The notes below the pieces were generated by a model. It made no database searches, was not told the DNA's origin, and saw nothing but the letters and a program-made list of their open reading frames with translations. Positions 8,502 through 16,821 of a stretch of 64,000 bases of DNA are shown piece by piece. This stretch comes from Bradyrhizobium lablabi. GTDB taxonomy: Bacteria; Pseudomonadota; Alphaproteobacteria; Rhizobiales; Xanthobacteraceae. Each line of letters opens with the position of its first letter. Position 1 is the first letter of the stretch. The DNA lies in the NCBI RefSeq assembly GCF_900141755.1, contig NZ_LT670844.1:5366501-5430500 (forward strand), written 5' to 3'. Made by a program: the position numbers and the translations under genes.

Positions 8502-8705
8502 CTACTTGAACGCTTCGCAAACGGTCTGGTGATCCCGTCCGATCGTCCCGGTGCTGCGGGTTGAGACGGCCTGCCACCACGCCGCCAGCGCCTCGCGCTC
8601 GCAGCGCAGCTTGACGCTCATGCCGTCGGCGAACCTGATCCAGTCCGCAAAACGATGGCTGGGCACCGTGGCGCAGTACGCGCCGAATGTGACGCTGCGG
8701 GCGCA
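8502..8705 (-). pseudogene. Possible 5'-truncated small gene
   Basis: On the minus strand a frame with coding-like codon use runs from an in-frame stop at about 8707 down to the TAG at 8502-8504. It reads TFGAYCATVPSHRFADWIRF, then ADGMSVKLRCEREALAAWWQ and a tail ending HQTVCEAFK. The only usable starts are a GTG at 8666 (54 residues) or a later ATG, both without a clear ribosome site. The coherent composition before the GTG suggests a longer protein that has lost its 5' end, next to the repeat at 8742. Weak evidence. Confidence 0.35.
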
Positions 8706-8741
8706 TTAGGGGTTTGAGGTCTGATGAGTATTTGATGCATC

Positions 8742-8838
8742 GTCATTCCGGGGCGCGCGAAGCGCGAGCCCGGAATCCATAACCACGATTGGGGGTCATG
8801 GATTCCGGGCCTGCGCCAAGCCGCGCATCCCGGAATGA
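8742..8838. repeat. Palindromic repeat, family B
   Basis: It opens GTCATTCCGGGGCGCGCGAA and closes CATCCCGGAATGAC, with an inner inverted pair GGAATCCAT and ATGGATTCC. It ends 20 bases before the modA-like ATG; the GGAATGAC end of the repeat supplies a spurious upstream ATG for that gene. Confidence 0.82.
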
Positions 8839-8858
8839 CACCGATTTGGAATAATTCG

Positions 8859-9659
8859 ATGCGTGCTTGGCCGGTAGCGATCATGATTGTGTTAGCGGCG
8901 TCGTCCGCGCCGGCGGCGGAACTCCGGGTGATGGCGGCCGGAAGCCTGAAGGATGCATTCACGGCCATCTTTGCAGACTATACGAAGCGATATGGCGACA
9001 GCTTCGCTTCCGTCTGGGGGCCATCGGGCGTCTTGCGCGAGCGGCTGCAAAACGGCGAGGTGTTCGACGTCTTCGCATCGGCAGCGTTGCCGCATGCCCA
9101 AACCCTCACCGATGCCGGAGTGTCCGGTCCGAGCGTGCTGTTCGCGCGAAACGCGCTGTGCATCGTGACGGAGGCCGATCGCGGGCTCGATACCGGGAAC
9201 CTGATCGAGACGCTGCTTCGACCGGATATTCGCGTGGGAACGTCGACGCCGGTTGCCGATCCGGCCGGTGACTACACCTGGGAGATGTTCCACAAGATCG
9301 AGGCCAAGCGGCCCGGCGCGTTCGAGACCTTGGCCAAAAAGTCGCAGCAATTGTTCGGCGGCCCCGCCACCGCAACTCCCATTGACGGCCGCTCCCGGCC
9401 GCTGGCAGCACTTGATGATCACGGGATTGACCTGTTCATCTCTTACTGCTCGAGCGCGCTACAGATTGCCCGCGACTCCCCGAAATACAAATCGATTGCG
9501 CTGCCGCCGGAGCTTTCGGTCGGAGCCGAATACGGTCTGACGGTTTCGCGCAAGGCGCAGCCGGGCGCGGCCGATTTCGGAATGTACCTGCTCTCGCCGC
9601 AGGGACAAGCGAGCCTGAAGGCTTTCGGCTTTATTCCCGTCGCGTTGCCGGCGGAATAA
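8859..9659 (+). CDS. modA: Molybdate ABC transporter substrate-binding protein (ModA-like)
   Basis: A 266-residue exported protein with a signal peptide (MRAWPVAIMIVLAASSAP) and the ModA opening ELRVMAAGSLKDAFTAIF. WGPSGVLRERLQNGEVFDVF and the later DLFISYCSSALQ are also typical of the family. An upstream in-frame ATG at 8835 lies inside a palindromic repeat and is unlikely. ModA binds molybdate or tungstate in the periplasm for ModBC. No modB or modC follows, so the gene is an orphan here. Close relatives in this branch have been assigned other oxyanions or organic ligands, so the specificity is open. Confidence 0.82.
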   Translation: MRAWPVAIMIVLAASSAPAAELRVMAAGSLKDAFTAIFADYTKRYGDSFASVWGPSGVLRERLQNGEVFDVFASAALPHAQTLTDAGVSGPSVLFARNALCIVTEADRGLDTGNLIETLLRPDIRVGTSTPVADPAGDYTWEMFHKIEAKRPGAFETLAKKSQQLFGGPATATPIDGRSRPLAALDDHGIDLFISYCSSALQIARDSPKYKSIALPPELSVGAEYGLTVSRKAQPGAADFGMYLLSPQGQASLKAFGFIPVALPAE

Positions 9660-9856
9660 TGTTTTCGCTTTAAAGGCGTAAAGTGGTGGCCTAGAATTGA
9701 TTCATCGGGATCACTCCGGGGCTGCCATCGATGGATCGCAGTCCGTCCCTGCGCATCTCGAAGCGCAGCGAACCGATGGCTGGTGACGATCGGCCCCTGA
9801 GGCACTGCCTCACCCATCCCAACTCATCCATCCTATCTCGATCAGGAATCTCAATC

Positions 9857-10855
9857 ATGAGCGTTGTACTGTGCTCGCCTGCACAGGGAGACTTGCTCAA
9901 GAACCGTCGCGCACATGCGTTCGGCATCGCGGGACTGACACTGATGCTCGCCGTCGCCTCCGGCGGGGTCGCGCGCGCCCAGTCCGCGCCGGTCGGCGTT
10001 CCCGACAAAAGCTTTCCGGAAAGTGTGACGTCAACCAACGACGGAACTCTTTATGCTGGCAGCTTCAACCTCGGCGGCGTGGTGAAAGCCACATCGGGCG
10101 GCAAGGCGGAACAATTCATCAAGCCCGGCGCCGGTGACAGCCGTTCCACGCTCGGCGTGCTCGCCGACGAGAAGGGTGGAATGCTGTACGTCTGCTCCAA
10201 TGATCTGTCGGGCCTCGGTGTTGCCGGCCCCGGCGACGCCAAGGGCGCCGCGCTGAAACTCTTCGATCTTAAAAGCGGCGTCCTGAAAGGCAGCTTTGCG
10301 CTGAAAGACCCAAAATCCCTGTGCAACGACATTGCTGTCGGCGGCGACGGCACCGCCTATATCACCGATTCCTTCACGCCCAACGTGTACAGCCTAAAAC
10401 CCGGCGGCAGCGCGCTCGAGGTCTTTGCGACCGATCCCGCGCTGGCCCCGGCCAAGGACGGTGTCGGCCTCGACGGCATCGCGTTCGGGGCCGACGGCAA
10501 TCTCTATGTCACGACCTATATCCCGGCCGCGCTGTTTCGGATTGCGGTCAAGGACGGCAAGGCCGGCGCGGTCACGGCGCTGAAATCGTCGCGCCCGCTC
10601 GATCATGCGGATGCCATGCGCAGCTTCGGCGACAGCCTGTTGCTGATCGAGGGCAACGGCAAGCTCGACAAGGTCACGGTCAAGGGCGACGCCGCCGAGA
10701 TCGAGACCATCAAGGACGGTTTTACCGAACCGGTCTCGGTGACGCAGGTCGGCAACACCGCCTGGGTTGCTGAAGGCAAGCTGTCTTACATCATCGGCGA
10801 CAACAAGGGGAAGGATCCCGGCGCTTTCGCGCTCAAGCCTGTCGCGTTGCCGTAG
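9857..10855 (+). CDS. Exported SMP-30/gluconolactonase-like beta-propeller protein
   Basis: A 332-residue protein from the ATG at 9857, preceded by AGGAAT; an earlier in-frame start at 9731 lacks a ribosome site. A signal peptide (GIAGLTLMLAVASGGVARAQ) is followed by repeated propeller blades: SVTSTNDGTLYAGSFNLGG, LCNDIAVGGDGTAYITDSF, and LDGIAFGADGNLYVTTYI. The NDIAV/DGIAF aspartates match the metal-site blades of SMP-30-like lactonases. It is probably a periplasmic lactonase or sugar-acid binding propeller. It follows modA by about 200 bases but need not be co-transcribed. Confidence 0.75.
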   Translation: MSVVLCSPAQGDLLKNRRAHAFGIAGLTLMLAVASGGVARAQSAPVGVPDKSFPESVTSTNDGTLYAGSFNLGGVVKATSGGKAEQFIKPGAGDSRSTLGVLADEKGGMLYVCSNDLSGLGVAGPGDAKGAALKLFDLKSGVLKGSFALKDPKSLCNDIAVGGDGTAYITDSFTPNVYSLKPGGSALEVFATDPALAPAKDGVGLDGIAFGADGNLYVTTYIPAALFRIAVKDGKAGAVTALKSSRPLDHADAMRSFGDSLLLIEGNGKLDKVTVKGDAAEIETIKDGFTEPVSVTQVGNTAWVAEGKLSYIIGDNKGKDPGAFALKPVALP

Positions 10856-11159
10856 TCGGGCCAGATTCGCGTACAGCTGTGGCCGCCGCGGCTTGGAACG
10901 GCGGGCGGACTTAACTCGGCAAGCGTTTCTCGGCCCAAGCAGAGAACCTCATGTCGAGTAGGCGCCCGCCGCTGCTACCTCTCGCCTTCATTATGCCGAT
11001 GCGGCACGTCTGCCATGCCCAAAACGGCATGGCAGGTTTTCGTTCCACGCTCAAACGGTGGCGCGCTTTACGGTTTGACACTGTCGCTGTATAAGTTGGG
11101 ATATAACGATCCGACGCATCGCGATGCTAGATTTGGATCGTCACCAAGGGAGTGCAGAG
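10856..11159. other. Intergenic region upstream of the aldehyde dehydrogenase
   Basis: No gene is supported. It holds the palindromic element at 10992-11047, described separately, and a TTGACA (11077 region) followed 21 bases later by TATAAC, a poor-spacing promoter candidate. Confidence 0.5.
10992..11047 (+). promoter_or_regulatory. Palindromic upstream element, copy 1
   Basis: The sequence around the perfect inverted repeat CTGCCATGCC (11010-11019) and GGCATGGCAG (11026-11035) closely matches 14931-14983. Both begin TATGCCGATGCGGC and share an AAACG after the first arm. It lies about 110 bases upstream of the aldehyde dehydrogenase start. An operator or an RNA hairpin would both fit. Confidence 0.6.
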
Positions 11160-12656
11160 ATGGCCGTGACGCAGGCGATACCGATGACCCGTCATCCCTA
11201 TGCGGATGGTTCCTACAAGAAGATGCTGATCGACGGCAAATGGGTCGATGCCGCGTCCGGCAAACGGTTCGAGACGCATAACCCGGCGACCTCTGAGTTG
11301 CTGGCGACCGTCGCCGAGGGCGACGCCGAGGATATCAACCGCGCAGTCGCAGCCGCCCGCCGCGCCTTCGAAGGGTCCTGGAGCAAAGTAAAACCGTTCG
11401 AGCGCCAAAACCTGCTGCTGAAACTCGCCGATCTCGTCGAGAAGAATTTCGAGGAGCTCTCGCAGCTCGACACGCTCGACATGGGCGCGCCGATCAGCCG
11501 TACCCGCGGCAACAAGCTGCGCGTGCTCGGCATGCTCCGCTATTATGCGGGGCAGGCGACCGCGCTGCATGGCGAGACCATCGAGAATTCGCTGCCCGGC
11601 GAAATTTTTTCCTACACCTTGAAGGAGCCGGTCGGCGTCGTCGGCGCGATCATTCCCTGGAACGGCCCGCTGGGCGCCAGCGTCTGGAAGATCGGCCCCG
11701 CGATCGCGACCGGCTGCACCGTGATCTTAAAACCCGCGGAAGAAGCGCCGCTGACCTCGCTGCGTCTGGGTGAACTTTGTATGGAAGCCGGCATTCCGCC
11801 CGGCGTCGTCAACGTCGTGCCGGGATTTGGCGAGACCGCGGGCGCAGCACTTGCGTCGCATTCGGGCGTCGACAAGGTCGCCTTCACCGGCTCGCATGTC
11901 ACGGGGCAATCCATCGTCAAGGCGTCCGCGGGCAATCTGAAGCGGGTGTCGCTCGAACTCGGCGGCAAGTCGCCCGACATCGTGTTTGCCGACGCCGATC
12001 TTGATGCTGCGGTGCCGGGCGCGGCGATGGCGGTGTTCGCGAATTCCGGCCAGATCTGCAGCGCGGGCACACGGCTGTTCGTCGAGCACAAAGTGTATGA
12101 CGAGTTCGTCGGCCGCGTCGCCGAATTCGGCAAGAAGCTGCAGGTCGGTAACGGCCTCGATCCGAACACGCAGATCGGTCCGCTGGTATCGGAGCAGCAG
12201 CTCGAACGCGTCAGCGGCTATCTCGCCGTCGGCCAAAAGGAAGGCGCCAAGGCTCTCGCCGGCGGCGCGCGGTTAACTGAAGGCGCACTGGCAAAAGGCT
12301 ACTTCGTGCCGCCGACGGTATTCGCCAATGTCCAGGACAATATGCGGATCGCGCAGGAAGAGATTTTTGGCCCCGTCATCTCGGCGATCTCGTTCAAGGA
12401 TACCGATGAACTGATCCAGCGCGCCAATGCCACGACCTTCGGTCTCGGCTCCGGTGTCTGGACCACCAATGTCAGCAAGGCGCATCAGGTCGCAAAAGCG
12501 CTTCGCGCCGGTTCGGTCTGGGTCAATTGCTACCAGGCGATGGACCCGGCGGTGCCGTTCGGCGGCTACAAGATGAGCGGCTATGGCCGCGAATCCGGCA
12601 AGCAGCATCTGGAAGAATATCTCAACGTAAAGGCGGTCTGGATCAAGACCGCCTGA
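11160..12656 (+). CDS. Aldehyde dehydrogenase (NAD(P)+-dependent)
   Basis: A 498-residue class-1/2-type aldehyde dehydrogenase of standard length. The catalytic cysteine is Cys300 in NSGQICSAGTR and the general base Glu266 is in LELGGKSPDIVF; the oxyanion asparagine is in IIPWNGPLG. The nucleotide-binding FTGSHVTGQ and the C-terminal PFGGYKMSGYGRE are intact. It oxidises an aldehyde to its acid; resemblance is to betaine-aldehyde or aromatic-aldehyde enzymes, and the substrate is not determined. ATG 11160 is chosen because AAGGGAG precedes it and homology begins shortly after. It stands alone after a palindromic upstream element. Confidence 0.92.
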   Translation: MAVTQAIPMTRHPYADGSYKKMLIDGKWVDAASGKRFETHNPATSELLATVAEGDAEDINRAVAAARRAFEGSWSKVKPFERQNLLLKLADLVEKNFEELSQLDTLDMGAPISRTRGNKLRVLGMLRYYAGQATALHGETIENSLPGEIFSYTLKEPVGVVGAIIPWNGPLGASVWKIGPAIATGCTVILKPAEEAPLTSLRLGELCMEAGIPPGVVNVVPGFGETAGAALASHSGVDKVAFTGSHVTGQSIVKASAGNLKRVSLELGGKSPDIVFADADLDAAVPGAAMAVFANSGQICSAGTRLFVEHKVYDEFVGRVAEFGKKLQVGNGLDPNTQIGPLVSEQQLERVSGYLAVGQKEGAKALAGGARLTEGALAKGYFVPPTVFANVQDNMRIAQEEIFGPVISAISFKDTDELIQRANATTFGLGSGVWTTNVSKAHQVAKALRAGSVWVNCYQAMDPAVPFGGYKMSGYGRESGKQHLEEYLNVKAVWIKTA

Positions 12657-12662
12657 GCGTGT

Positions 12663-12842
12663 CACCTCGCCCCGCTCTTGTCCGCCGAAGCCCGCCTTCG
12701 GGCGAAGGCGGATGCGGGGAGAGGTCGGATTTGCGCGATAGCGCGAATCCGGGTGAGGGGGAGTCTCCGCATACGTTGCATCCGGAATTTGCGGAGGTAG
12801 CCCCTCACCCCAACCCTCTCCCCGCAAGCGGGGCGAGGGAGA
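12663..12842. repeat. Palindromic repeat, family C copy 2
   Basis: It is bounded by CACCTCGCCCCGCTC and CCCCGCAAGCGGGGCGAG, with internal hairpins such as CCCGCCTTCGGGCG. It lies between the convergent aldehyde dehydrogenase and modE-like genes, where it may terminate both. Confidence 0.78.
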
Positions 12843-12892
12843 AGCGGTCCATCGCGTGGCGGCCTCGGCCGCCGCTTCTCACGCTCTTCGCT

Positions 12893-13267
12893 TCACGTTT
12901 TTCTTGTCCGCGCGATGTCCGTCTGCAAGGCCGCGAGTTCCTTGCGGACCGCGCTCGCCGCATCGCGTTCGATCTTGCGGTAGCGCGCGACCAGGGACAT
13001 GCCGAACGGCGTCAGGATAGCGCCGCCGCCGTTCCTGCCGCCGGTCTGCCGCTCGACAGCGGCATGCCGGCAGAGGTGATTGATCTCGTCCACCAGGTCC
13101 CAGGCCCGCTTGTACGACATGTCCATGGCGCGGCCCGCGGCCGAAATCGAGCCGCAGGCATGAATGTTCTCGAGCAACTGGATTTTGCCCGGCCCGATCC
13201 GGCCCTCGGCGTCGAGGTCGATACGTAGACTCAGCGATGGCAGCGACCGGGCGCTTGCTTTTGGCAT
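12893..13267 (-). CDS. ModE-type winged-helix regulator (DNA-binding domain only)
   Basis: A 124-residue protein from the ATG at 13267, preceded by AGAGAAG. The LysR-like N-terminal winged helix of ModE is clear: GPGKIQLLENIHACGSISAA, then GRAMDMSYKRAWDLVDEIN and the wing GGRNGGGAILTPFGMSLV. The molybdate-binding MOP domains of full-length ModE are absent, so it cannot sense molybdate in the classic way. ModE-type proteins repress molybdate transport genes. The modA-like gene lies about 3.2 kb away, too far for an operon, though regulation in trans is possible. Confidence 0.85.
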   Translation of the reverse strand: MPKASARSLPSLSLRIDLDAEGRIGPGKIQLLENIHACGSISAAGRAMDMSYKRAWDLVDEINHLCRHAAVERQTGGRNGGGAILTPFGMSLVARYRKIERDAASAVRKELAALQTDIARTRKT

Positions 13268-13446
13268 TGAAGCTTCTCTAGAGGTCCGAGGTCGCAGATT
13301 GCCACTGAAGCGTTTTGCGGACAAGGCGAACCGGCTTGGAGCACGAACTGTCCACCTCCGGATCTGCCCGACGGGCAAATCAGCAAATTTGTGTCCAGCC
13401 CCTTTTGCAAAAATATTTCTGTTTTTCCGAAATGCAAATCAGGCTA

Positions 13447-13800
13447 TATGACTAGCCGTCCCGTCCCACAAGAGGGGCGACACGCGATCGTCACGGCCGC
13501 GGGGCGGGATGCGGTGGACGCGGATGCGCTCTTGACGAACGGCGTGTGAGGCGGACGGCGAAGACGTGTGGTCCTGACGCCCCGACGCTGGCGTCAAGTT
13601 TGGCGGAGCAATCCGCTTAGCGACGGTGGCAAGAAAGCCCGGTCGCCGGGGAGAGCACGAAATAAGCCGTAAACCATTGCGTGGGGAATGCCGGGTGTTT
13701 CCGGTGTGACCTGACTAACGCGTGTGCGTTCTACCACTATCATTGCACACGCGGCTATCGGGCGCATCGGGCGCCCGGCATTCCCTGCGCCCTCTTTATC
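13447..13800 (+). ncRNA. Structured non-coding repeat, candidate RNA element
   Basis: About 350 bases without a good gene but with strong nested complementarity. GGGAATGCCGGG (13684-13695) pairs with CCCGGCATTCCC (13774-13785). Inside it CGCGTGTGC (13719-13727) pairs with GCACACGCG (13745-13753). Upstream, TGACGCC pairs with GGCGTCA near 13575-13600. I recognise the general sequence as a family scattered in Bradyrhizobium and Rhodopseudomonas genomes, often mis-annotated as short proteins (here a 34-codon frame starts at 13447). Only one copy is in this window, so the family claim rests on memory. Strand is assumed. Confidence 0.5.
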
Positions 13801-13900
13801 CAGGGGGTCGGAATCAAGAACAAAACTCGGGCGCTAGGCGCGGCGAGATCGCGAAGCCATGTGGCTGTTTGAAATTTGAAATCCGCAGCACACCCTCGGT

Positions 13901-14000
13901 GTCATCATCCGCGAAAGCGGATGATCCAGTATTCCAGAGACGTCAGCGATAGAGCAGAGAAGCCGCGGCGTACTGGATACCCGCTTTCGCGGGGTATGAC
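13901..14000. repeat. Palindromic repeat, family D
   Basis: It opens GTCATCATCCGCGAAAGCGG and closes CCCGCTTTCGCGGGGTATGAC, with an internal inverted pair ATCCAGTATTCC and GTACTGGATAC. It lies immediately downstream of the SDR gene, which ends at 14020 on the minus strand, and could terminate it. Confidence 0.78.
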
Positions 14001-14019
14001 GACTTCTTCTGACGAGAGT

Positions 14020-14856
14020 CTACGCCTCCTTCACAAACGCCTCAAACGCCTTGGCAAAATCCGGATGCCAGCGCGACAGCGCAGGACGGTTTTCGACGAT
14101 GTCGCCAGCCGCCCATAAAATCCGCCGCTCGTCGAGCTTTCGCGGCACGTCGTTGTCCGGACAGAGGATGTAAAAGTCTCCGGCCTCGACGCGTTCGATC
14201 ATGAAGTCGACAGTCTGCTCCGGCGTCCAGGCAGCATCCGGTTTTTTTGTGCGGCCTTTGGCGGTGAGGCCGGTGAAGACAAAGCCGGGGATAAAGAGAT
14301 GCGCGCTGATCTTGGCTCCAGCCGTGTTTCGCAATTCGTGCTGCAGCGCCTCGGTAAACGCCTTCACGCCGGCCTTCGAGACATTATAGGCGGGATCGCC
14401 GGGCGGCGTCGTGATGCCTTGCTTGGAGCCGGTGTTGATGATGAGGCCGGGACGTCCGCGCTTGATCATCTCGGGGGCAAAGACTTGCGAGCCGTGGATC
14501 ACGCCCCAGAGGTTGACGCCGAGAATGCGCTGCCAGTTTTGCAAGGGGCCGAACATCTCGCTGCCCGGCTGAATGCCGGCATTGTTCATGAGCACATCGG
14601 TGCCACCGAACCGCTCCCGCACGGCGTGCTCGAGCTCAGTGACATCTTCGGCGCGGCTGACGTCGACGGCCTTGATCATGACGTTGGCAGCACCTGCTTG
14701 CGCTGCCCCTGACAATTGACGACCCGCTTCCCTGAGGCGGCTCGCATCGTGATCGGCGATACAAACGTTCATGCCAAGGCTGGCGAACCGCATCGCGGCG
14801 GCAAGGCCGATACCGGACGCGCCTCCGGTGATGACGGCAACGTTGTTGGGCGACAT
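14020..14856 (-). CDS. Short-chain dehydrogenase/reductase (SDR)
   Basis: A 278-residue classical SDR. The Rossmann motif TGGASGIG is near residue 10, NNAGIQ follows the fourth strand, and the catalytic set is seen as NTGSKQG and YNVSKAG (Tyr and Lys of YxxxK). The C-terminal extension after the active site is long, as in the short-chain alcohol dehydrogenases. It probably interconverts an alcohol and a ketone with NAD(P). The start at 14856 is chosen because the fold begins there; the ribosome site is weak. It is divergent from the old-yellow-enzyme gene, and the intervening 247 bases carry a shared palindromic element. Confidence 0.88.
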   Translation of the reverse strand: MSPNNVAVITGGASGIGLAAAMRFASLGMNVCIADHDASRLREAGRQLSGAAQAGAANVMIKAVDVSRAEDVTELEHAVRERFGGTDVLMNNAGIQPGSEMFGPLQNWQRILGVNLWGVIHGSQVFAPEMIKRGRPGLIINTGSKQGITTPPGDPAYNVSKAGVKAFTEALQHELRNTAGAKISAHLFIPGFVFTGLTAKGRTKKPDAAWTPEQTVDFMIERVEAGDFYILCPDNDVPRKLDERRILWAAGDIVENRPALSRWHPDFAKAFEAFVKEA

Positions 14857-14930
14857 GGCTGGGTGGGGCACGAAAATTCTCCTGAGGGTTTTGGGATGGC
14901 CCTGCTCAACGGTGGATATAAGCCGAATCC

Positions 14931-14983
14931 TATGCCGATGCGGCGCGCCTGCCATGCAGGAAACGACATGGGTGGTCTTCGTC
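14931..14983 (+). promoter_or_regulatory. Palindromic upstream element, copy 2
   Basis: It matches 10992-11047 over about 50 bases: identical TATGCCGATGCGGC, then CTGCCATGC, AAACG, CATGG and TTCGT in the same order. The palindrome is less perfect than in copy 1. It lies between the divergent SDR and flavin reductase genes. Confidence 0.55.
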
Positions 14984-15103
14984 CGGCGCGACCTTGCATG
15001 CACCGGACGGCGTCGACATTATCTATTGCCAGGGAGTGGCGGAGCAACCGCCACTCCTGTTTCGTGTGCTGAGGTTCCTCAAACCAACATTTTCGGGGCA
15101 GAG

Positions 15104-16231
15104 ATGAATTTTCCGTCGTTGTTTTCGCCGCTCAAGATCGGCCCGTACCAACTCACCCATCGCGTCGCGATGGCGCCGCTGACGCGGATGCGGGCGGAAC
15201 GGCCTTCGCTCGCGCCGCGGCCGCTGAATGCGGAGTATTATGGCCAGCGCGCGACGCCGGGCGGATTGATCATCGCGGAAGCTTCGCCGGTGATGGCGAC
15301 CGGGCATGGCAATGCCGGGGTGCCTGGCATCTATTCGGACGCGCAGGTCAAGGGTTGGCGCGCCGTGGTCGATGCGGTTCACGCCAAGGGCGGATTGATC
15401 TTCTTGCAGCTCTGGCATGTCGGCCGCGTCTCGCATTCCTCGTTCCAGCCCGGCGGCGTGTTGCCGGTGGCGCCCTCGGCGGTGCCGATTTCAGCCGACT
15501 TGAAGACCATGACGGCCGACGGCAAGCCGGCAGCCTACGAGACGCCGCGCGCGCTGGAAACCGCTGAGATCGCCGGCGTGGTCGACAGCTTCCGGCACGC
15601 CGCCATCAACGCGCAACAAGCCGGCTTCGACGGCGTCGAAATCCACGGCGCCAACGGCTATCTGATCGAGCAATTTTTGCAGTCGAAGACCAATCGGCGC
15701 ACCGACCAATATGGCGGCTCAATCGAAAACCGCGCCCGGCTTCTGATGGAGATCGCGCAGGCCGCGATCGAGGTCTGGGGCGCGAACCGGGTCGGCGTGC
15801 GGCTATCGCCCTATGGTATCGCCAACGATTCCGGCGAAGCCGATCCGATGCCGCTTTACACCCATGTGATCAAATCGCTCGATCCGCTCGGGCTTGCGTA
15901 TCTGCATTTCATCGAGCCGCGCTCGAGCGGCGCCGGCCGCGCCGAGGTCAACCATCAGAACGTACCCTCGGCGATGGTGCTGTTCCGCTCCGTCTGGAGC
16001 GGCGTGCTGATTTCGGCCGGCGGTTTTACCGGCGAGACGGCGGAAGCCGCAATCGCCGCCGGCCACGCCGACGCCATCGCCTTCGGCCGCATCTTTATCT
16101 CCAATCCGGATTTGCCGCGCCGCTTGCGCGAAGGCTATCCGCTGACGCCCTATAACCGCGCGACCTTTTATGGTGGCGAGGAGAAGGGCTATACGGATTA
16201 CCCTGCGTATGGCGAGCTGGAGCAGGCGTGA
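15104..16231 (+). CDS. Old-yellow-enzyme family NADH:flavin oxidoreductase (NemA-like)
   Basis: A 375-residue FMN-dependent TIM barrel. Visible are SPLKIGPYQLTHRVAMAPLT at the N-terminus, the active-site pair in HGANGYLIEQFLQ, DQYGGSIENRARLLME, and the phosphate-binding ISAGGFTGE. The nearby AFGRIFISNPDLP closes the FMN site. Such enzymes reduce activated C=C bonds, nitroesters or N-ethylmaleimide. The open frame extends far upstream, but the ATG at 15104 has GGGGCAGAG just before it and starts at the family's usual N-terminus. Divergent from the SDR; the two may share a substrate. Confidence 0.9.
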   Translation: MNFPSLFSPLKIGPYQLTHRVAMAPLTRMRAERPSLAPRPLNAEYYGQRATPGGLIIAEASPVMATGHGNAGVPGIYSDAQVKGWRAVVDAVHAKGGLIFLQLWHVGRVSHSSFQPGGVLPVAPSAVPISADLKTMTADGKPAAYETPRALETAEIAGVVDSFRHAAINAQQAGFDGVEIHGANGYLIEQFLQSKTNRRTDQYGGSIENRARLLMEIAQAAIEVWGANRVGVRLSPYGIANDSGEADPMPLYTHVIKSLDPLGLAYLHFIEPRSSGAGRAEVNHQNVPSAMVLFRSVWSGVLISAGGFTGETAEAAIAAGHADAIAFGRIFISNPDLPRRLREGYPLTPYNRATFYGGEEKGYTDYPAYGELEQA

Positions 16232-16241
16232 TGACCCAGCC

Positions 16242-16320
16242 GTCATTGCGAGGAGCGTAGCGACGAAGCAATCCAGCTTTGACGCACGAAGCTGGATTAC
16301 GTCGCTTCGCTCGCAACGAC
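16242..16320. repeat. Palindromic repeat, family A copy 3
   Basis: It opens GTCATTGCGAGGAGCG and contains the inverted pair AATCCAGCTT and AAGCTGGATT, as in the copy at 688-774. It occupies the gap between the flavin reductase and the Gfa-like gene. Confidence 0.8.
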
Positions 16321-16338
16321 GGAGGAGAGAGGGCGCAC

Positions 16339-16821
16339 ATGGCAAAAGCAGCAACTGCAGCGGGGGTCGTCGACGGCCAATGCCTGTGCGGCAAGGTCAG
16401 CTTCGAGATCGACACGCCGGCGCGCTGGGCCTGGCATGATCATTCACCCGCCAGCCGCCGCGCGCACGGCGCGGCGTATGCGACCTATGTCGGAAGCTGG
16501 CGCAAGCGGTTTCGCATCACCAAGGGCGACAAGAGCATCACGCGCTATGAGGACAAACCGACAAAAACCGTGCGCAGCTTTTGCGCGCATTGCGGCACGC
16601 CCTTGTCTTACGAACGCGCTCGCTCCCCGCATATGGTGAACATCCCGCGCGCGCTGTTCGCGGGCCGCACCGGCCGCCAGCCGCTCTATCACATCGCGAT
16701 CGAGGAATTGCAGGAATGGGCCTATACCGGCGAGCCGCTGGTGCCGCTGAAAGGTTTTCCCGGCGTGGTCTGGCAGCGTTCGAAAAGGAAAAAGCGGATC
16801 GATCATGAGGGCATGTTTTGA
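16339..16821 (+). CDS. Gfa/CENP-V-like zinc protein with a degenerate second cysteine cluster
   Basis: A 160-residue protein from the ATG at 16339; an earlier in-frame ATG lies in the upstream repeat. The fold of the glutathione-dependent formaldehyde-activating family is recognisable from CLCGKVSFEID near the N-terminus and SFCAHCGTPLSYE near the middle. The CxCxxC cluster usually found after the first strand is replaced by WHDHSPASRRAHGAAY, so one zinc site appears lost or altered. Hence the original S-hydroxymethylglutathione synthase role is doubtful. It is downstream of the flavin reductase, separated by a repeat. Confidence 0.8.
   Translation: MAKAATAAGVVDGQCLCGKVSFEIDTPARWAWHDHSPASRRAHGAAYATYVGSWRKRFRITKGDKSITRYEDKPTKTVRSFCAHCGTPLSYERARSPHMVNIPRALFAGRTGRQPLYHIAIEELQEWAYTGEPLVPLKGFPGVVWQRSKRKKRIDHEGMF

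Noticed and set aside
11077..11108. TTGACA and TATAAC promoter upstream of the aldehyde dehydrogenase
   Set aside because: Spacing is 21 bases, beyond the usual 16-18, so it is not listed as a promoter.
13681..13872. Short frame over the structured element (MGNAGCFRCDLTNAC start)
   Set aside because: It lies in perfect stem arms, lacks a ribosome site and fits an RNA or repeat better than a protein.
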